Assembly: GCA_015061115.1 (NCBI GenBank)
Contig: SUXE01000001.1
Location: 1 to 64,000, forward strand
Length of the DNA stretch: 64,000 nt
Reading direction: 5' to 3'
Source: Bacteroidales bacterium
GTDB taxonomy: Bacteria > Bacteroidota > Bacteroidia > Bacteroidales > Paludibacteraceae
Within the stretch, counting starts at the first letter, position 1. Each line of letters begins with the position of its first letter. Of the stretch, positions 23,313 to 31,955 are shown piece after piece. The translations under genes and the position numbers were made by a program. The notes beneath the pieces were generated by a model that saw only the letters and a program-made list of their open reading frames with translations, was not told where the DNA came from and made no database searches.

Positions 23313-23345
23313 AGAGAAACTGATATTCGGTTTCTCTTTTTTGTT
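23311..23345 (+). terminator. Original tRNA-Ser terminator
   Basis: AAAGAGAAAC pairs with GTTTCTCTTT-like bases and ends in T. It follows the tRNA end in attR, so it was the chromosomal terminator before insertion. Confidence 0.75.
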
Positions 23346-23349
23346 TTTG

Positions 23350-23376
23350 TAGAGACGTCGCATTGCGGCGTCTCTA
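23350..23376. repeat. GAGACG-type palindrome
   Basis: TAGAGACG and CGTCTCTA flank a GC core as an inverted repeat. It belongs to the same family as the copies at 34511, 43255 and 63889. Confidence 0.7.
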
Positions 23377-23500
23377 TATTTTGTATTTATGATTTAATTA
23401 TGATGGTTGCATCTCTATAGTTGCATTCAAAATAAAAAAGTATTGGGGCATTTGTTTTTCCGTGTGATTTAGGTTAAGGAGAAAGAGCAGAGAAATAGAT

Positions 23501-23722
23501 TTATAATTCATTTAGTAGATCATCTAAACTACTCAATCCTTCAGTATTTCCAGTTATAAGTTTTTGCTTGATTTCCATAGCTTCCTTAAAAGATCTTCTA
23601 AAGGCCTTTTCTGCTTTTGTTTCAGATCTTTCTTCTTTTACCAATCCTGAATCAAGAAGAACCTGCAAAATTTTTCTTACAGAGGTATTTCGAGAATCAT
23701 AAGAAAGTGTAATTTTTGCCAT
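23501..23722 (-). CDS. Orphan antitoxin, relic of a related element
   Basis: 73 residues from the ATG at 23722. It shares ITLSYDSRNTSVRKIL and a similar C-terminus with the antitoxin at 2146-2409, and the DNA of the first 55 bp and of the upstream region is also similar. No toxin follows. It lies outside attR beside a decayed integrase end. It may still neutralise the element's toxin (an anti-addiction role), which is inference. Confidence 0.65.
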   Translation of the reverse strand: MAKITLSYDSRNTSVRKILQVLLDSGLVKEERSETKAEKAFRRSFKEAMEIKQKLITGNTEGLSSLDDLLNEL

Positions 23723-23800
23723 GTTTTTGATTTTTATATAATACGATTTATAAATAGAAATCAAATACAGCAGGCAGAAAAACAATCCATTGTACTTGTG

Positions 23801-23833
23801 CTTATTATAAATGATAACATACCTGAGTTCTGA
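23801..23833 (+). pseudogene. Remnant of an integrase 3' end
   Basis: The frame LIINDNIPEF-stop matches the last residues of the intact integrase (IINENTPEF), and the terminator that follows is the same. Upstream bases are too decayed to align with confidence. The rest of the gene is missing. Confidence 0.6.
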
Positions 23834-23839
23834 AAAGCA

Positions 23840-23866
23840 AAAAGGAGCAATTTTGTTGCTCCTTTT
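23840..23866. terminator. Terminator, second copy
   Basis: AAAAGGAGCAA/TTGCTCCTTTT, identical in stem and loop to 1670-1696. It now sits at the 3' end of the convergent CotH gene as well. Confidence 0.85.
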
Positions 23867-23909
23867 AATTTATTGTTTCATTTGTTTTTGAAGTTTGAAT
23901 TTTCAACTT

Positions 23910-26147
23910 CTATTTTACTATCATATTTACTTTTCCGTCTCTGATAAAAATGCCATTATTAGGTATTTCATTCAGTTTGCGACCAAACAAATCGTAAATA
24001 TGATCAGCATTCTCTTTTGAAGATGGTATGTTCTTATAGCCGACGTGGTATACACCTAGGAAGTCGTCTACCCTGAGTATTTGTTGGTCATACCAATTGC
24101 AGATGGCTTCAATTTCTTCGTTCAAATCATCGACGATGGCACAACCATTTTTCCCATAGTCGTTGCCATAGGCTTCAGATTCTCTTGCCCATGCTCCAGA
24201 ATTTATAAATTCCGATGAGTAGTTTTTCATTTTTTCTTCAAGATTTTTTCTCGACAAAACGTTTGTCCTTGCATCTTTCCAACGAGTCCTCATCTCATTA
24301 AGATACTCCTCGTCTTTAAGTAAGGAAGCAAACGGGTGATTTTTGTTAATTCTGGCATTTTTGATTTCTCTGACGAATTCTCCTCCTATCTGAGATCCGT
24401 CATAGTTTCCGCTAAGAGTAGCGTCTAAATCCCATGGACAGAAGAACATGCGAGCTTTGTTTTCACCCTTCTTTTTGATGTTTTGTGCGGCGATGAATTC
24501 ATTTTTGTTTCCATTGTCAGTTGCTTGTGTAGCAAGTATGAACAAATGGTAATCGCAGACATTATTGATGTAGAAGTTATCCTTGTAGTATTTTATGTTT
24601 CCTTCATTTAGATATAGAGACTCTAATGGTTCCCATGTTGCTTCTCCAGGTATGTCTTCTGGCTCTGCAAGTTCCCAACTGCACCAAAAAGCAGAGTTGC
24701 GGGAGTCTCCATATTTTTCTTTGTAGTCGTTGATTTCATGTGTGTTTAATCCGGTGTAGTCCCATGATGTTGATTTATATAGTACACCACGGGCTGATTG
24801 TTCTCCGGTCAGAGAGTCGGTCGCCGGTTTCTTCAAGTCAAGAAGTTTTCTGTTGATGCGGTCAGTGAGACAATAGATTCCCATGTATTTGCCATTTTCA
24901 ATTACTTCAACAAATTTTCCGACTGTTCCACATCTGCTTCCGAATTTTGTGTCGTAAGGAAGTTTTGAAAACTCATTCCAAAGGTCGAAGCAAACCCTAT
25001 TTCTCATATTGATGCGGTCTATGGCCATAGCGTCCAGGATCCATGAACTGGAAGAACGCAGACCGAGTAGGGTAGTGTCTTCTTCTTTGTCAGTGTCTCG
25101 GTTACGAAGTTTTATATTCAAAGAGTGCTTGCTGTATTTTGAGGCTGTCGCTCCTCTTGTCTTATATCGAGAAGACAACACAACGGTACCAGGTTCTTCC
25201 ATGCTTGTTATTGTGGTTTCTCCCCATAGGTAGTCAAGCATGCCAGGTGTAAGTTTGCCTTCATGACGTATATCAATGATAGGCATAGTCGTGAATCTTA
25301 TTTTCGACGTTGCTGATACAGTTCCGTTGATTGAAACGGCAAGAGTGTATTCTTTGCCAGTTTCAATATCTTCAGTTTTTTCCACTTTATCTGAGCCATT
25401 CATGATGCTAAGTGTGACATCTGCATCCTGGAAATCTCCTTCAATAGATATTTTTCCAGAATTTGGTTTTGATGCAAGCCAATAAGATGGAATTACGCCT
25501 TTGGGGTCGGCTGTACTGAATATAAGTTTGCCATTGATTTTGATGTTGTTGGCATATTCTGACAACAAAGATAATCTTTCTGGAATATTAGCGTTTGTGC
25601 CGCAATATTTATGGCCATTGAAGTTCATCGCATCAACACATTTTCCATCTTCGTCGTATATATTAAAAAGGAAGAAAGGTGCAGGACCTTCTTTTCTGCT
25701 TGTAGATGCAGATTCGACCTCTTTGTTGGAATCTCCAAAATGTAGAAGAAGAGTTTCATCTCCTTTTACATATAAAGTGATATGTCCGCAATCTTCTAAG
25801 AGATTCCAGTATGCGTTTTCTGTCGGGGTACTGACCATCTTGATGTCTTCCCATTTTTTTGCGGCGCACATATATTCTCCAGACAGACTGTTTTTGATAA
25901 GGTATGTTCCGTCTGATTGTATCTCAAAAGTCCACCAGCAGTCTTCTGTATATTCTCCATCCTTTACGTAAAAAGATGTGGATGAACCATTATGGTAAGC
26001 ACCAAGAGCCAATGCACCGTTTCTTTGTTGGCTATTTAAGTCGTAATTACTTTCTATTCTATATTTTTTATTCGATTCTAATCCATTGGCGAAGATTGCC
26101 GTCAAATTGTAGATTAGGACAAATAACAAAACAAAATTATTTTTCAT
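23910..26147 (-). CDS. Secreted CotH-family protein with a C-terminal secretion signal
   Basis: 745 residues from the ATG at 26147, which opens a good signal peptide (NFVLLFVLIYNLTAIFANG); an in-frame ATG 42 bp upstream would add a non-signal extension. The region 30-160 looks like a ricin-type lectin domain. A CotH kinase-like core (about 300-640) shows SWILDAMAIDRINMRNRVCFD and FFCPWDLDATL. The C-terminus IYDLFGRKL...GIFIRDGKVNMIVK is of the type-A sorting kind used for export in Bacteroidota. CotH proteins phosphorylate secreted proteins in Bacillus; the substrate here is unknown. Confidence 0.75.
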   Translation of the reverse strand: MKNNFVLLFVLIYNLTAIFANGLESNKKYRIESNYDLNSQQRNGALALGAYHNGSSTSFYVKDGEYTEDCWWTFEIQSDGTYLIKNSLSGEYMCAAKKWEDIKMVSTPTENAYWNLLEDCGHITLYVKGDETLLLHFGDSNKEVESASTSRKEGPAPFFLFNIYDEDGKCVDAMNFNGHKYCGTNANIPERLSLLSEYANNIKINGKLIFSTADPKGVIPSYWLASKPNSGKISIEGDFQDADVTLSIMNGSDKVEKTEDIETGKEYTLAVSINGTVSATSKIRFTTMPIIDIRHEGKLTPGMLDYLWGETTITSMEEPGTVVLSSRYKTRGATASKYSKHSLNIKLRNRDTDKEEDTTLLGLRSSSSWILDAMAIDRINMRNRVCFDLWNEFSKLPYDTKFGSRCGTVGKFVEVIENGKYMGIYCLTDRINRKLLDLKKPATDSLTGEQSARGVLYKSTSWDYTGLNTHEINDYKEKYGDSRNSAFWCSWELAEPEDIPGEATWEPLESLYLNEGNIKYYKDNFYINNVCDYHLFILATQATDNGNKNEFIAAQNIKKKGENKARMFFCPWDLDATLSGNYDGSQIGGEFVREIKNARINKNHPFASLLKDEEYLNEMRTRWKDARTNVLSRKNLEEKMKNYSSEFINSGAWARESEAYGNDYGKNGCAIVDDLNEEIEAICNWYDQQILRVDDFLGVYHVGYKNIPSSKENADHIYDLFGRKLNEIPNNGIFIRDGKVNMIVK

Positions 26148-26166
26148 ACAAATCTTTTTTTTGTTG

Positions 26167-26174
26167 CAAAAATA
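26167..26174 (-). promoter_or_regulatory. -7 box of the CotH gene
   Basis: TATTTTTG on the minus strand, 20 bp upstream of the ATG at 26147. Confidence 0.5.
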
Positions 26175-26248
26175 TGATAATTTATGCAAATAATATGCTA
26201 TTTGACATTTTTTCTTTGTTTTTTATGTATTAAAATTAGGAAAAAGTA

Positions 26249-26256
26249 TAATTTTG
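26249..26256 (+). promoter_or_regulatory. -7 box of the exopolysaccharide-type operon
   Basis: TAATTTTG matches TAnnTTTG, 23 bp upstream of the ATG at 26279. Confidence 0.55.
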
Positions 26257-26278
26257 CATTGTATTAAAATGATTAAAT

Positions 26279-27478
26279 ATGGATTTATTGGCGATAGGCC
26301 TTGACTCAAATGCATCCAATAGTGTTGTCTTTTCGGGTACAGACTACTTGAAATATTATTGGAGTTACTTCAACACATTGACGGAAGGCTATACTTGGCA
26401 GGTCAAATCAGCTTTTAGTATTCTTGTTTTGGCATGTTTGATGATGTTGGTTTTGTTTATCATGTTTGGAATAAAAATACATCGTCGTAGAGAAAATCTT
26501 CGAAAACAAGCGAAAATAGATAAAAACTATTATACTGTAGTCAGAACAATTCTTGAAAAAGATGAGATGTCCATTGATGAGATGGAAGCTTTTATAGGAG
26601 AGGATGAAGAGAGCCTAAGAAAGAATGATCCGAAAAATTATGTTACTTTGATGGCGAATATTCGTACAGAGATGTGCGATGTCCCTTATTTACCTAATAT
26701 TCTTCCTCTTGCGGAGTTGTTGGGGGTTAGAGACTATTTGGAGATGAACCTTCAGCGTGGCAATAATGTATTTTCAATATTGCAAGAGATGCTTTTCTTG
26801 CAATTGAATATTTCTGAGGGACGTCTGGCGAACTGTGTGAACGACCGCAATCCCGACATTCGTATGTTGGCTCGTCTTAATTATATAATGTGCAGTGAGT
26901 CTAACCCGTATAAATATCTTCAGGAAGATTTGAACGAGCATCAGTCTCTTTTGCGTCCGATGATTTTACATCATATTTTTGGTTGGATGAAAGCGAGAAA
27001 CCGTCGAATGCCGAGTTTTCTTGTACTGGCAGACAGTGTTGAGGATCCAGAAACATCAGCTTTTTTGATTCAGGAGGTTGCTTATTGGGGAAATCCAGCG
27101 GAACAGGCACAGGTTAAAGAATATTTGTTATCTCCTAAGAAAGGATGTCGTTCTGCGGCTATTAAGGCAATTGCATTGCTGAAGGATGTGGATGCGGAAG
27201 ATAAATTGGTAGAAACGTTTGATTATCAACCAGAAAATGTAAGAATTGATATAATGAATGCACTGCTTGCGATTAATTCGGGTAAACAAGTTGCGTTTTT
27301 TGAGAATGTATATCGTACATCAGCGTCTCATACTATGATAGAACTTGCATTGACATGTTTGTTTGGATATGGAGAGGTCGGAAAGAGCAAGTTTGAAGAA
27401 ATTCGTAGAAATGCTACTGACGAGGAGAAGGTACTGCTCGATCAGATTGAAACATCAAGTCGTCTTAATGAAATTTAA
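26279..27478 (+). CDS. Membrane-anchored HEAT-repeat protein
   Basis: 399 residues. One membrane helix (about 44-66, FSILVLACLMMLVLFIMF) precedes a cytoplasmic domain with several HEAT-like helical pairs, such as MLARLNYIMCS and RSAAIKAIALLKDVDAEDKLVE. Such proteins scaffold partners. It is the first gene of a co-directional cluster and lies 6 bp upstream of the glycosyltransferase, so a role as subunit of the synthase is likely. Confidence 0.7.
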   Translation: MDLLAIGLDSNASNSVVFSGTDYLKYYWSYFNTLTEGYTWQVKSAFSILVLACLMMLVLFIMFGIKIHRRRENLRKQAKIDKNYYTVVRTILEKDEMSIDEMEAFIGEDEESLRKNDPKNYVTLMANIRTEMCDVPYLPNILPLAELLGVRDYLEMNLQRGNNVFSILQEMLFLQLNISEGRLANCVNDRNPDIRMLARLNYIMCSESNPYKYLQEDLNEHQSLLRPMILHHIFGWMKARNRRMPSFLVLADSVEDPETSAFLIQEVAYWGNPAEQAQVKEYLLSPKKGCRSAAIKAIALLKDVDAEDKLVETFDYQPENVRIDIMNALLAINSGKQVAFFENVYRTSASHTMIELALTCLFGYGEVGKSKFEEIRRNATDEEKVLLDQIETSSRLNEI

Positions 27479-27484
27479 TTTATT

Positions 27485-28954
27485 ATGTGGCAGAATTTCG
27501 TGACATTCTATAGCTATTTCGTATTTGTATATTCGCTATTGCTGATATTCATGTACGTTTTTTTGTTGGTTAACGCATATTTATATGCCAACAGATATCA
27601 GAATTGGACAAAGAGTTATTTGAAGAACATTGTTGATAAGAGTCCTTACACTCCTGGTGTTTCGATTGTTGCTCCCGCATATAATGAGGAGGTCACAATT
27701 TATGATAATGTGACATCACTTATGAAGATGGAGTATCCTAAGTTTGAGATAGTGATTGTGAACGACGGAAGTAAGGACAAGACGTTGGAAATCCTGATAA
27801 ATAGTTTTGATATGGTGGAGGTTCCATACGATTATGTTTATCATGTGCACTGTCAGCCGTTCAAGAGGTTGTTCAAGTCGAAGAATCCGAAGTTCAGCAA
27901 ACTTGTTGTGGTGGATAAGACCAACGGAGGAACTAAGGCGGATGCGGTAAATGGAGGACTGAATGTCGCCAGATATCCATTGTTCATCAATACTGATGTG
28001 GACTGTATCCTTGAGCATGATGCCATGTATGAATGTGTTTTCCCTGTGCTTCAGAATCATAATGTAATAGCTGTCAGCGGAACGATGAGTATGTCTAATG
28101 GTATGATTCTTAATGAAGATTTGGAAATTGTTGAATATAAGGCGGATAGTAATCCGATTCCACTGTTTCAGGATCTAGAGTACAAGCGTTCGTTCTTGGT
28201 AGGAAAGATGGGATGGTCAAATATCAACGCTATGCCGAACGTGTCAGGAGGTTATGGATTGTTTGATACGAGTGTCGCTATTGCGGCAGGAGGTTATGGC
28301 TACGACTCTTTTGCCGAAGATATGGATATGATTGCGAGAATGGTGCGTTATTGCTGTGATTTTAATCGTTCTTATCAGGTGCTGCAGATTCCTCACAATT
28401 GTTGTTGGACAGAGGGACCTTCAACATTGTCGATCCTCAGCCGTCAGCGTACACGCTGGGGACGAGGCCTGATACAGCTGTTGCATCAACACCGCAGAAT
28501 GATTTGCAATCCAAAATACAGAAGGTTTGGATTGATTACTCTTCCTTATATTGTATTGTTTGAGTTTTTAGCTCCAATCATTGAGTTTATAGGTATCATC
28601 CTGTTGACTGTGCAATTGTGTAGTGGCGCAATCAATTGGGGTTCTTTTTGGATCATGTTTGCTGCTATTTATGCGTTTTCATTTATGTTGTCAAGTTTTG
28701 TGGTATTCTATGATTTTATTCAAGGATGTAGTTACACACGATTGCAAAACTATCTGAAATTGTTGTTGGCGGCATCTCTGGAACCATTTGTATATCATCC
28801 ATTTGTGACTTATTCTTCTTTAAAAGGATATGTTGGATATATTTTTGGTACACAGGCCAAGTGGAAGTCTATCACGAGAACAGGAACCAAGAAGACTTCT
28901 ACCACACCTACCACACCTTCAGGTTCTGTAAATCCGGCGAATCCGGTCCAGTAA
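27485..28954 (+). CDS. Family 2 processive glycosyltransferase
   Basis: 489 residues with an N-terminal membrane helix, a GT-A domain and four or more C-terminal helices. Motifs: VNDGSKDKTLE (nucleotide-sugar Asp), TDVDC (DxD), EDMDM (catalytic Asp) and RQRTRWGRG (QxxRW of processive synthases such as BcsA, PgaC and HasA). It should polymerise and extrude a polysaccharide across the inner membrane. The tail is a Thr/Pro-rich linker. The substrate cannot be told from sequence. Confidence 0.85.
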   Translation: MWQNFVTFYSYFVFVYSLLLIFMYVFLLVNAYLYANRYQNWTKSYLKNIVDKSPYTPGVSIVAPAYNEEVTIYDNVTSLMKMEYPKFEIVIVNDGSKDKTLEILINSFDMVEVPYDYVYHVHCQPFKRLFKSKNPKFSKLVVVDKTNGGTKADAVNGGLNVARYPLFINTDVDCILEHDAMYECVFPVLQNHNVIAVSGTMSMSNGMILNEDLEIVEYKADSNPIPLFQDLEYKRSFLVGKMGWSNINAMPNVSGGYGLFDTSVAIAAGGYGYDSFAEDMDMIARMVRYCCDFNRSYQVLQIPHNCCWTEGPSTLSILSRQRTRWGRGLIQLLHQHRRMICNPKYRRFGLITLPYIVLFEFLAPIIEFIGIILLTVQLCSGAINWGSFWIMFAAIYAFSFMLSSFVVFYDFIQGCSYTRLQNYLKLLLAASLEPFVYHPFVTYSSLKGYVGYIFGTQAKWKSITRTGTKKTSTTPTTPSGSVNPANPVQ

Positions 28955-28979
28955 TATCAATGAATTTCATTTTACTATT

Positions 28980-31955
28980 ATGCAATTGCTAAAGGTATAT
29001 TTGATATTGTTTCTCACTGTATTTTTCGTGGGAGTGCAGAGTGTTTCGGCAGATAGTCGTAATGCGAGTTTTTATGAAGCTAATGTCCGAGATTTGTTTA
29101 AGAAGGGCAAATGGGAAGAAGGAAAAAAACTTCTTGATGAAGGTATGGAGAATTACGGTTCTCTATCTTTTATGAATGAGTTTCAAGGTAAGTACTATTA
29201 TCAGAAGAAAGATTATAATAAGGCACGTTATTATTTGAATCGCGCTTTGAAAGAGGATCGTTCCAACAATGTGGCACGAGAGATGTTGCTCAATGTCGAA
29301 GAAGAGACACAACATTATTCAAGTGCTCTTTGTTATGTAAACGAGATGCTGGAATATTCTCCTTATGCTAAGAACCTATGGCTGAGAAAAGTTGATCTTC
29401 TTCGTAAGTTGAACAATGATAAGGAAGCAGAGGTCGTTCTTACTCGTTTGCGCCAGATTTATCCTGACGACCAAACAGTTAAACGTAATGTTGATTATCA
29501 GAATGAGGAGCGTCTTGCCAATATGAAGCGACTCGGAGATATAGAAGGTCAGATAAAGGCTTTGACCGATTTGGTCAAATCACAGCCGAAGAATACTGAA
29601 TATTATATTCAGTTAATAAATGTGTTGCATTCCAACGGAGATGATGATGCCGCACTTGAGATGGTAAACAAAGGCGTTAAGTCTACTGGTGATTATGAAC
29701 TTATCAAGAAGAAGGTTGGTATGCTAACAGAGAAGGGTCGTTATGCAGAGGCCATTGCGTTTATAAATGATTGCAAGGTAAGCGATTCGAGTATGCGCCC
29801 TCAGCTTAATAAGTTGCAGAATGATGTTGAGAACGAGGCTGCTGTTGGTGCCCAGACAAATGATGCGTATGCGATGTACTCAAAAATGTATAGTAGGACA
29901 AAAAATCAGGAGGCACTTAATTATCTGTTGAATACATCTATTTCTCGTGGATATTATGAGGATGCTCTCAACTATATCCGTGAATCTAAAAAGAAAAAAG
30001 GTGAGAGTGAAGCTCTTTTATATAAGACATATATTGTAAATAGTAGAATTGGAAATACCAAGGAGGCGAACTCTGCATTGAAAAAACTGGTTGCCAGATA
30101 TCCTAAAAATACGGATGCGATGGCATCACTGTGTGATTTGTATTTCAAGAATGCAAAGTCTACAATGGCGGATGGTCAGTTTGATGAGGCGTTGCCTTTG
30201 TTGCAATTTGTGTCGATGAACTCAAAAGAGTTAGATCAGCGTATGGCGGCTAATTCCCGTATGTACACATGTAATATGGAGTTGAAGGACTACAATTCTG
30301 CTATGGAGATACTTGAGCAGTTGAGAGAGTATTTTGGGGAAGAGCGTTATGCGATTAATAAGGCATCGATCCTCCACGAAAAACAGAAAGATTCAGAAGC
30401 TTTGCAGTTGATAGCGGCAACGATGTCCGAGACTTCAGATTCTACATCTTTGCCTCTTTTGTCTAATGCTTATGAGGAAATAGCCCAACCGTTCATCAAG
30501 AAACTGCTTAATATAGGATCAGCGCGTCAGGCGTTGGAAGAGGCAAGAAGAGCGACGGAAATTTGTCCAAAATCATCAGATATCATGCGTCAAGCGATTT
30601 CTGCTGCGGCATTGTTACATAAAGACGAAGACTATAAGGATTTGGTGATGACCGCAAGGAAAAGGTTCCCTAATGATCCTTTCTTTGTTGTGAAGGAGGC
30701 TTCTATTTATGCAAATGAGGCAATGTACGACACTGCTCGTAAGATTGTTTATCCACTTTTGGAAAATTATGCTTACGATTCTACCATAGTGAACGCACAC
30801 TCTGACTTTTGCCAGATGCAGGCAACAAAACTTTATAAGAAACTTGAGTATGAGCCTGCGTTGGGTATTGTTGATACCGCATTACTTTATGCTTTTGACA
30901 AATCTGAGTTGTTTTATACAAAAGGTTTGATCTTGGAAAAGATGCACATGTATGATTCTGCTTATTATTACCAGAAGGATTATGTGCCTTCTCCAACTGA
31001 AATTAACGCATTCAATGCACATCTGGAGGATTTGCAGAACAAGGCATTTAAGAACCATTTTATGGCAGATTATCAGCGTTCTATCAATACAAATAACAAT
31101 ACTTACACAGCTAATGCTATCTTTGAGTACTCACGCAGAATCCGAGAAAACAATTTGTCTTTCAGTATGGGTTACACTGGAAGAAATGGAGTGGATCAAG
31201 AAGATTTGGACTCTAAGAAGTTGATAACTGAAGAGGAGAGTGCTGGAGGGGCTGCTATTCAGTTCGGTATCGGTTGGCAACAACGTCTAGGCAACCGTAC
31301 TGTAATGGATTTGTCTGCCACATGGGGTAGCAGATTCTTCCCTCGTCTGACATTTAAAATGAATTTCGCTGTGTCATTGCGCAATGACTGGAGTTTGGAT
31401 TTCAGAGGTTCTTATCGTTCTGTTGGTACATACGATCCTCATGTTGTTAGTTTGCCTGATTTGAGTCTTGACTATACAAATAAGCAGGACACTGTATATT
31501 ATACCAAGTTGCAGGGTTGGGAAGAGAATAAAATGAATATATTTATTATTGGATCTACGTTATCGAAGACTGTTAAACAATTTCTTCTTGCTCTTGGGGC
31601 TGATGCTTATTTGTATAAGAAGAGTTTGTACTACAGTTCAAACTTTAAGATGACATTTTTCCCGGTAGAGGGAGCTACAAGTAATGTGTTCTTGGCGACG
31701 GGTGTTGGTTCCGCTCCGGAGGCGACTTTGTTGGATAAGAGACTGCCTGCTACATTCGATAATATTAATACGTTTGTAGGTGCAGGAGGCAAATATGTTC
31801 TCAACCGTTCGCTTACATTTGGATTGTCAGGAACATGGTATTCTTTCTTTGTACAAAACACGTATTTGGTGGATAATAAGTCTTATAATACGTATTGTAG
31901 AACTGTTTACACTAATTATTTCTATGTCAATGCGCAATTGTATATTAGCTTTTAA
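28980..31955 (+). CDS. TPR protein with YaiO-type outer-membrane barrel
   Basis: 991 residues. A signal peptide (about 1-25) is followed by many TPR-like helical pairs (about 30-680; for example ALCYVNEMLEYSPYAKNLWL and DALNYIRESKKK). The last 290 residues are beta-rich and end in F (YFYVNAQLYISF), as for outer-membrane barrels. The layout matches PgaA/BcsC-type exporters with a TPR periplasmic part, so it probably exports the polymer made by the upstream enzyme. Confidence 0.75.
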   Translation: MQLLKVYLILFLTVFFVGVQSVSADSRNASFYEANVRDLFKKGKWEEGKKLLDEGMENYGSLSFMNEFQGKYYYQKKDYNKARYYLNRALKEDRSNNVAREMLLNVEEETQHYSSALCYVNEMLEYSPYAKNLWLRKVDLLRKLNNDKEAEVVLTRLRQIYPDDQTVKRNVDYQNEERLANMKRLGDIEGQIKALTDLVKSQPKNTEYYIQLINVLHSNGDDDAALEMVNKGVKSTGDYELIKKKVGMLTEKGRYAEAIAFINDCKVSDSSMRPQLNKLQNDVENEAAVGAQTNDAYAMYSKMYSRTKNQEALNYLLNTSISRGYYEDALNYIRESKKKKGESEALLYKTYIVNSRIGNTKEANSALKKLVARYPKNTDAMASLCDLYFKNAKSTMADGQFDEALPLLQFVSMNSKELDQRMAANSRMYTCNMELKDYNSAMEILEQLREYFGEERYAINKASILHEKQKDSEALQLIAATMSETSDSTSLPLLSNAYEEIAQPFIKKLLNIGSARQALEEARRATEICPKSSDIMRQAISAAALLHKDEDYKDLVMTARKRFPNDPFFVVKEASIYANEAMYDTARKIVYPLLENYAYDSTIVNAHSDFCQMQATKLYKKLEYEPALGIVDTALLYAFDKSELFYTKGLILEKMHMYDSAYYYQKDYVPSPTEINAFNAHLEDLQNKAFKNHFMADYQRSINTNNNTYTANAIFEYSRRIRENNLSFSMGYTGRNGVDQEDLDSKKLITEEESAGGAAIQFGIGWQQRLGNRTVMDLSATWGSRFFPRLTFKMNFAVSLRNDWSLDFRGSYRSVGTYDPHVVSLPDLSLDYTNKQDTVYYTKLQGWEENKMNIFIIGSTLSKTVKQFLLALGADAYLYKKSLYYSSNFKMTFFPVEGATSNVFLATGVGSAPEATLLDKRLPATFDNINTFVGAGGKYVLNRSLTFGLSGTWYSFFVQNTYLVDNKSYNTYCRTVYTNYFYVNAQLYISF

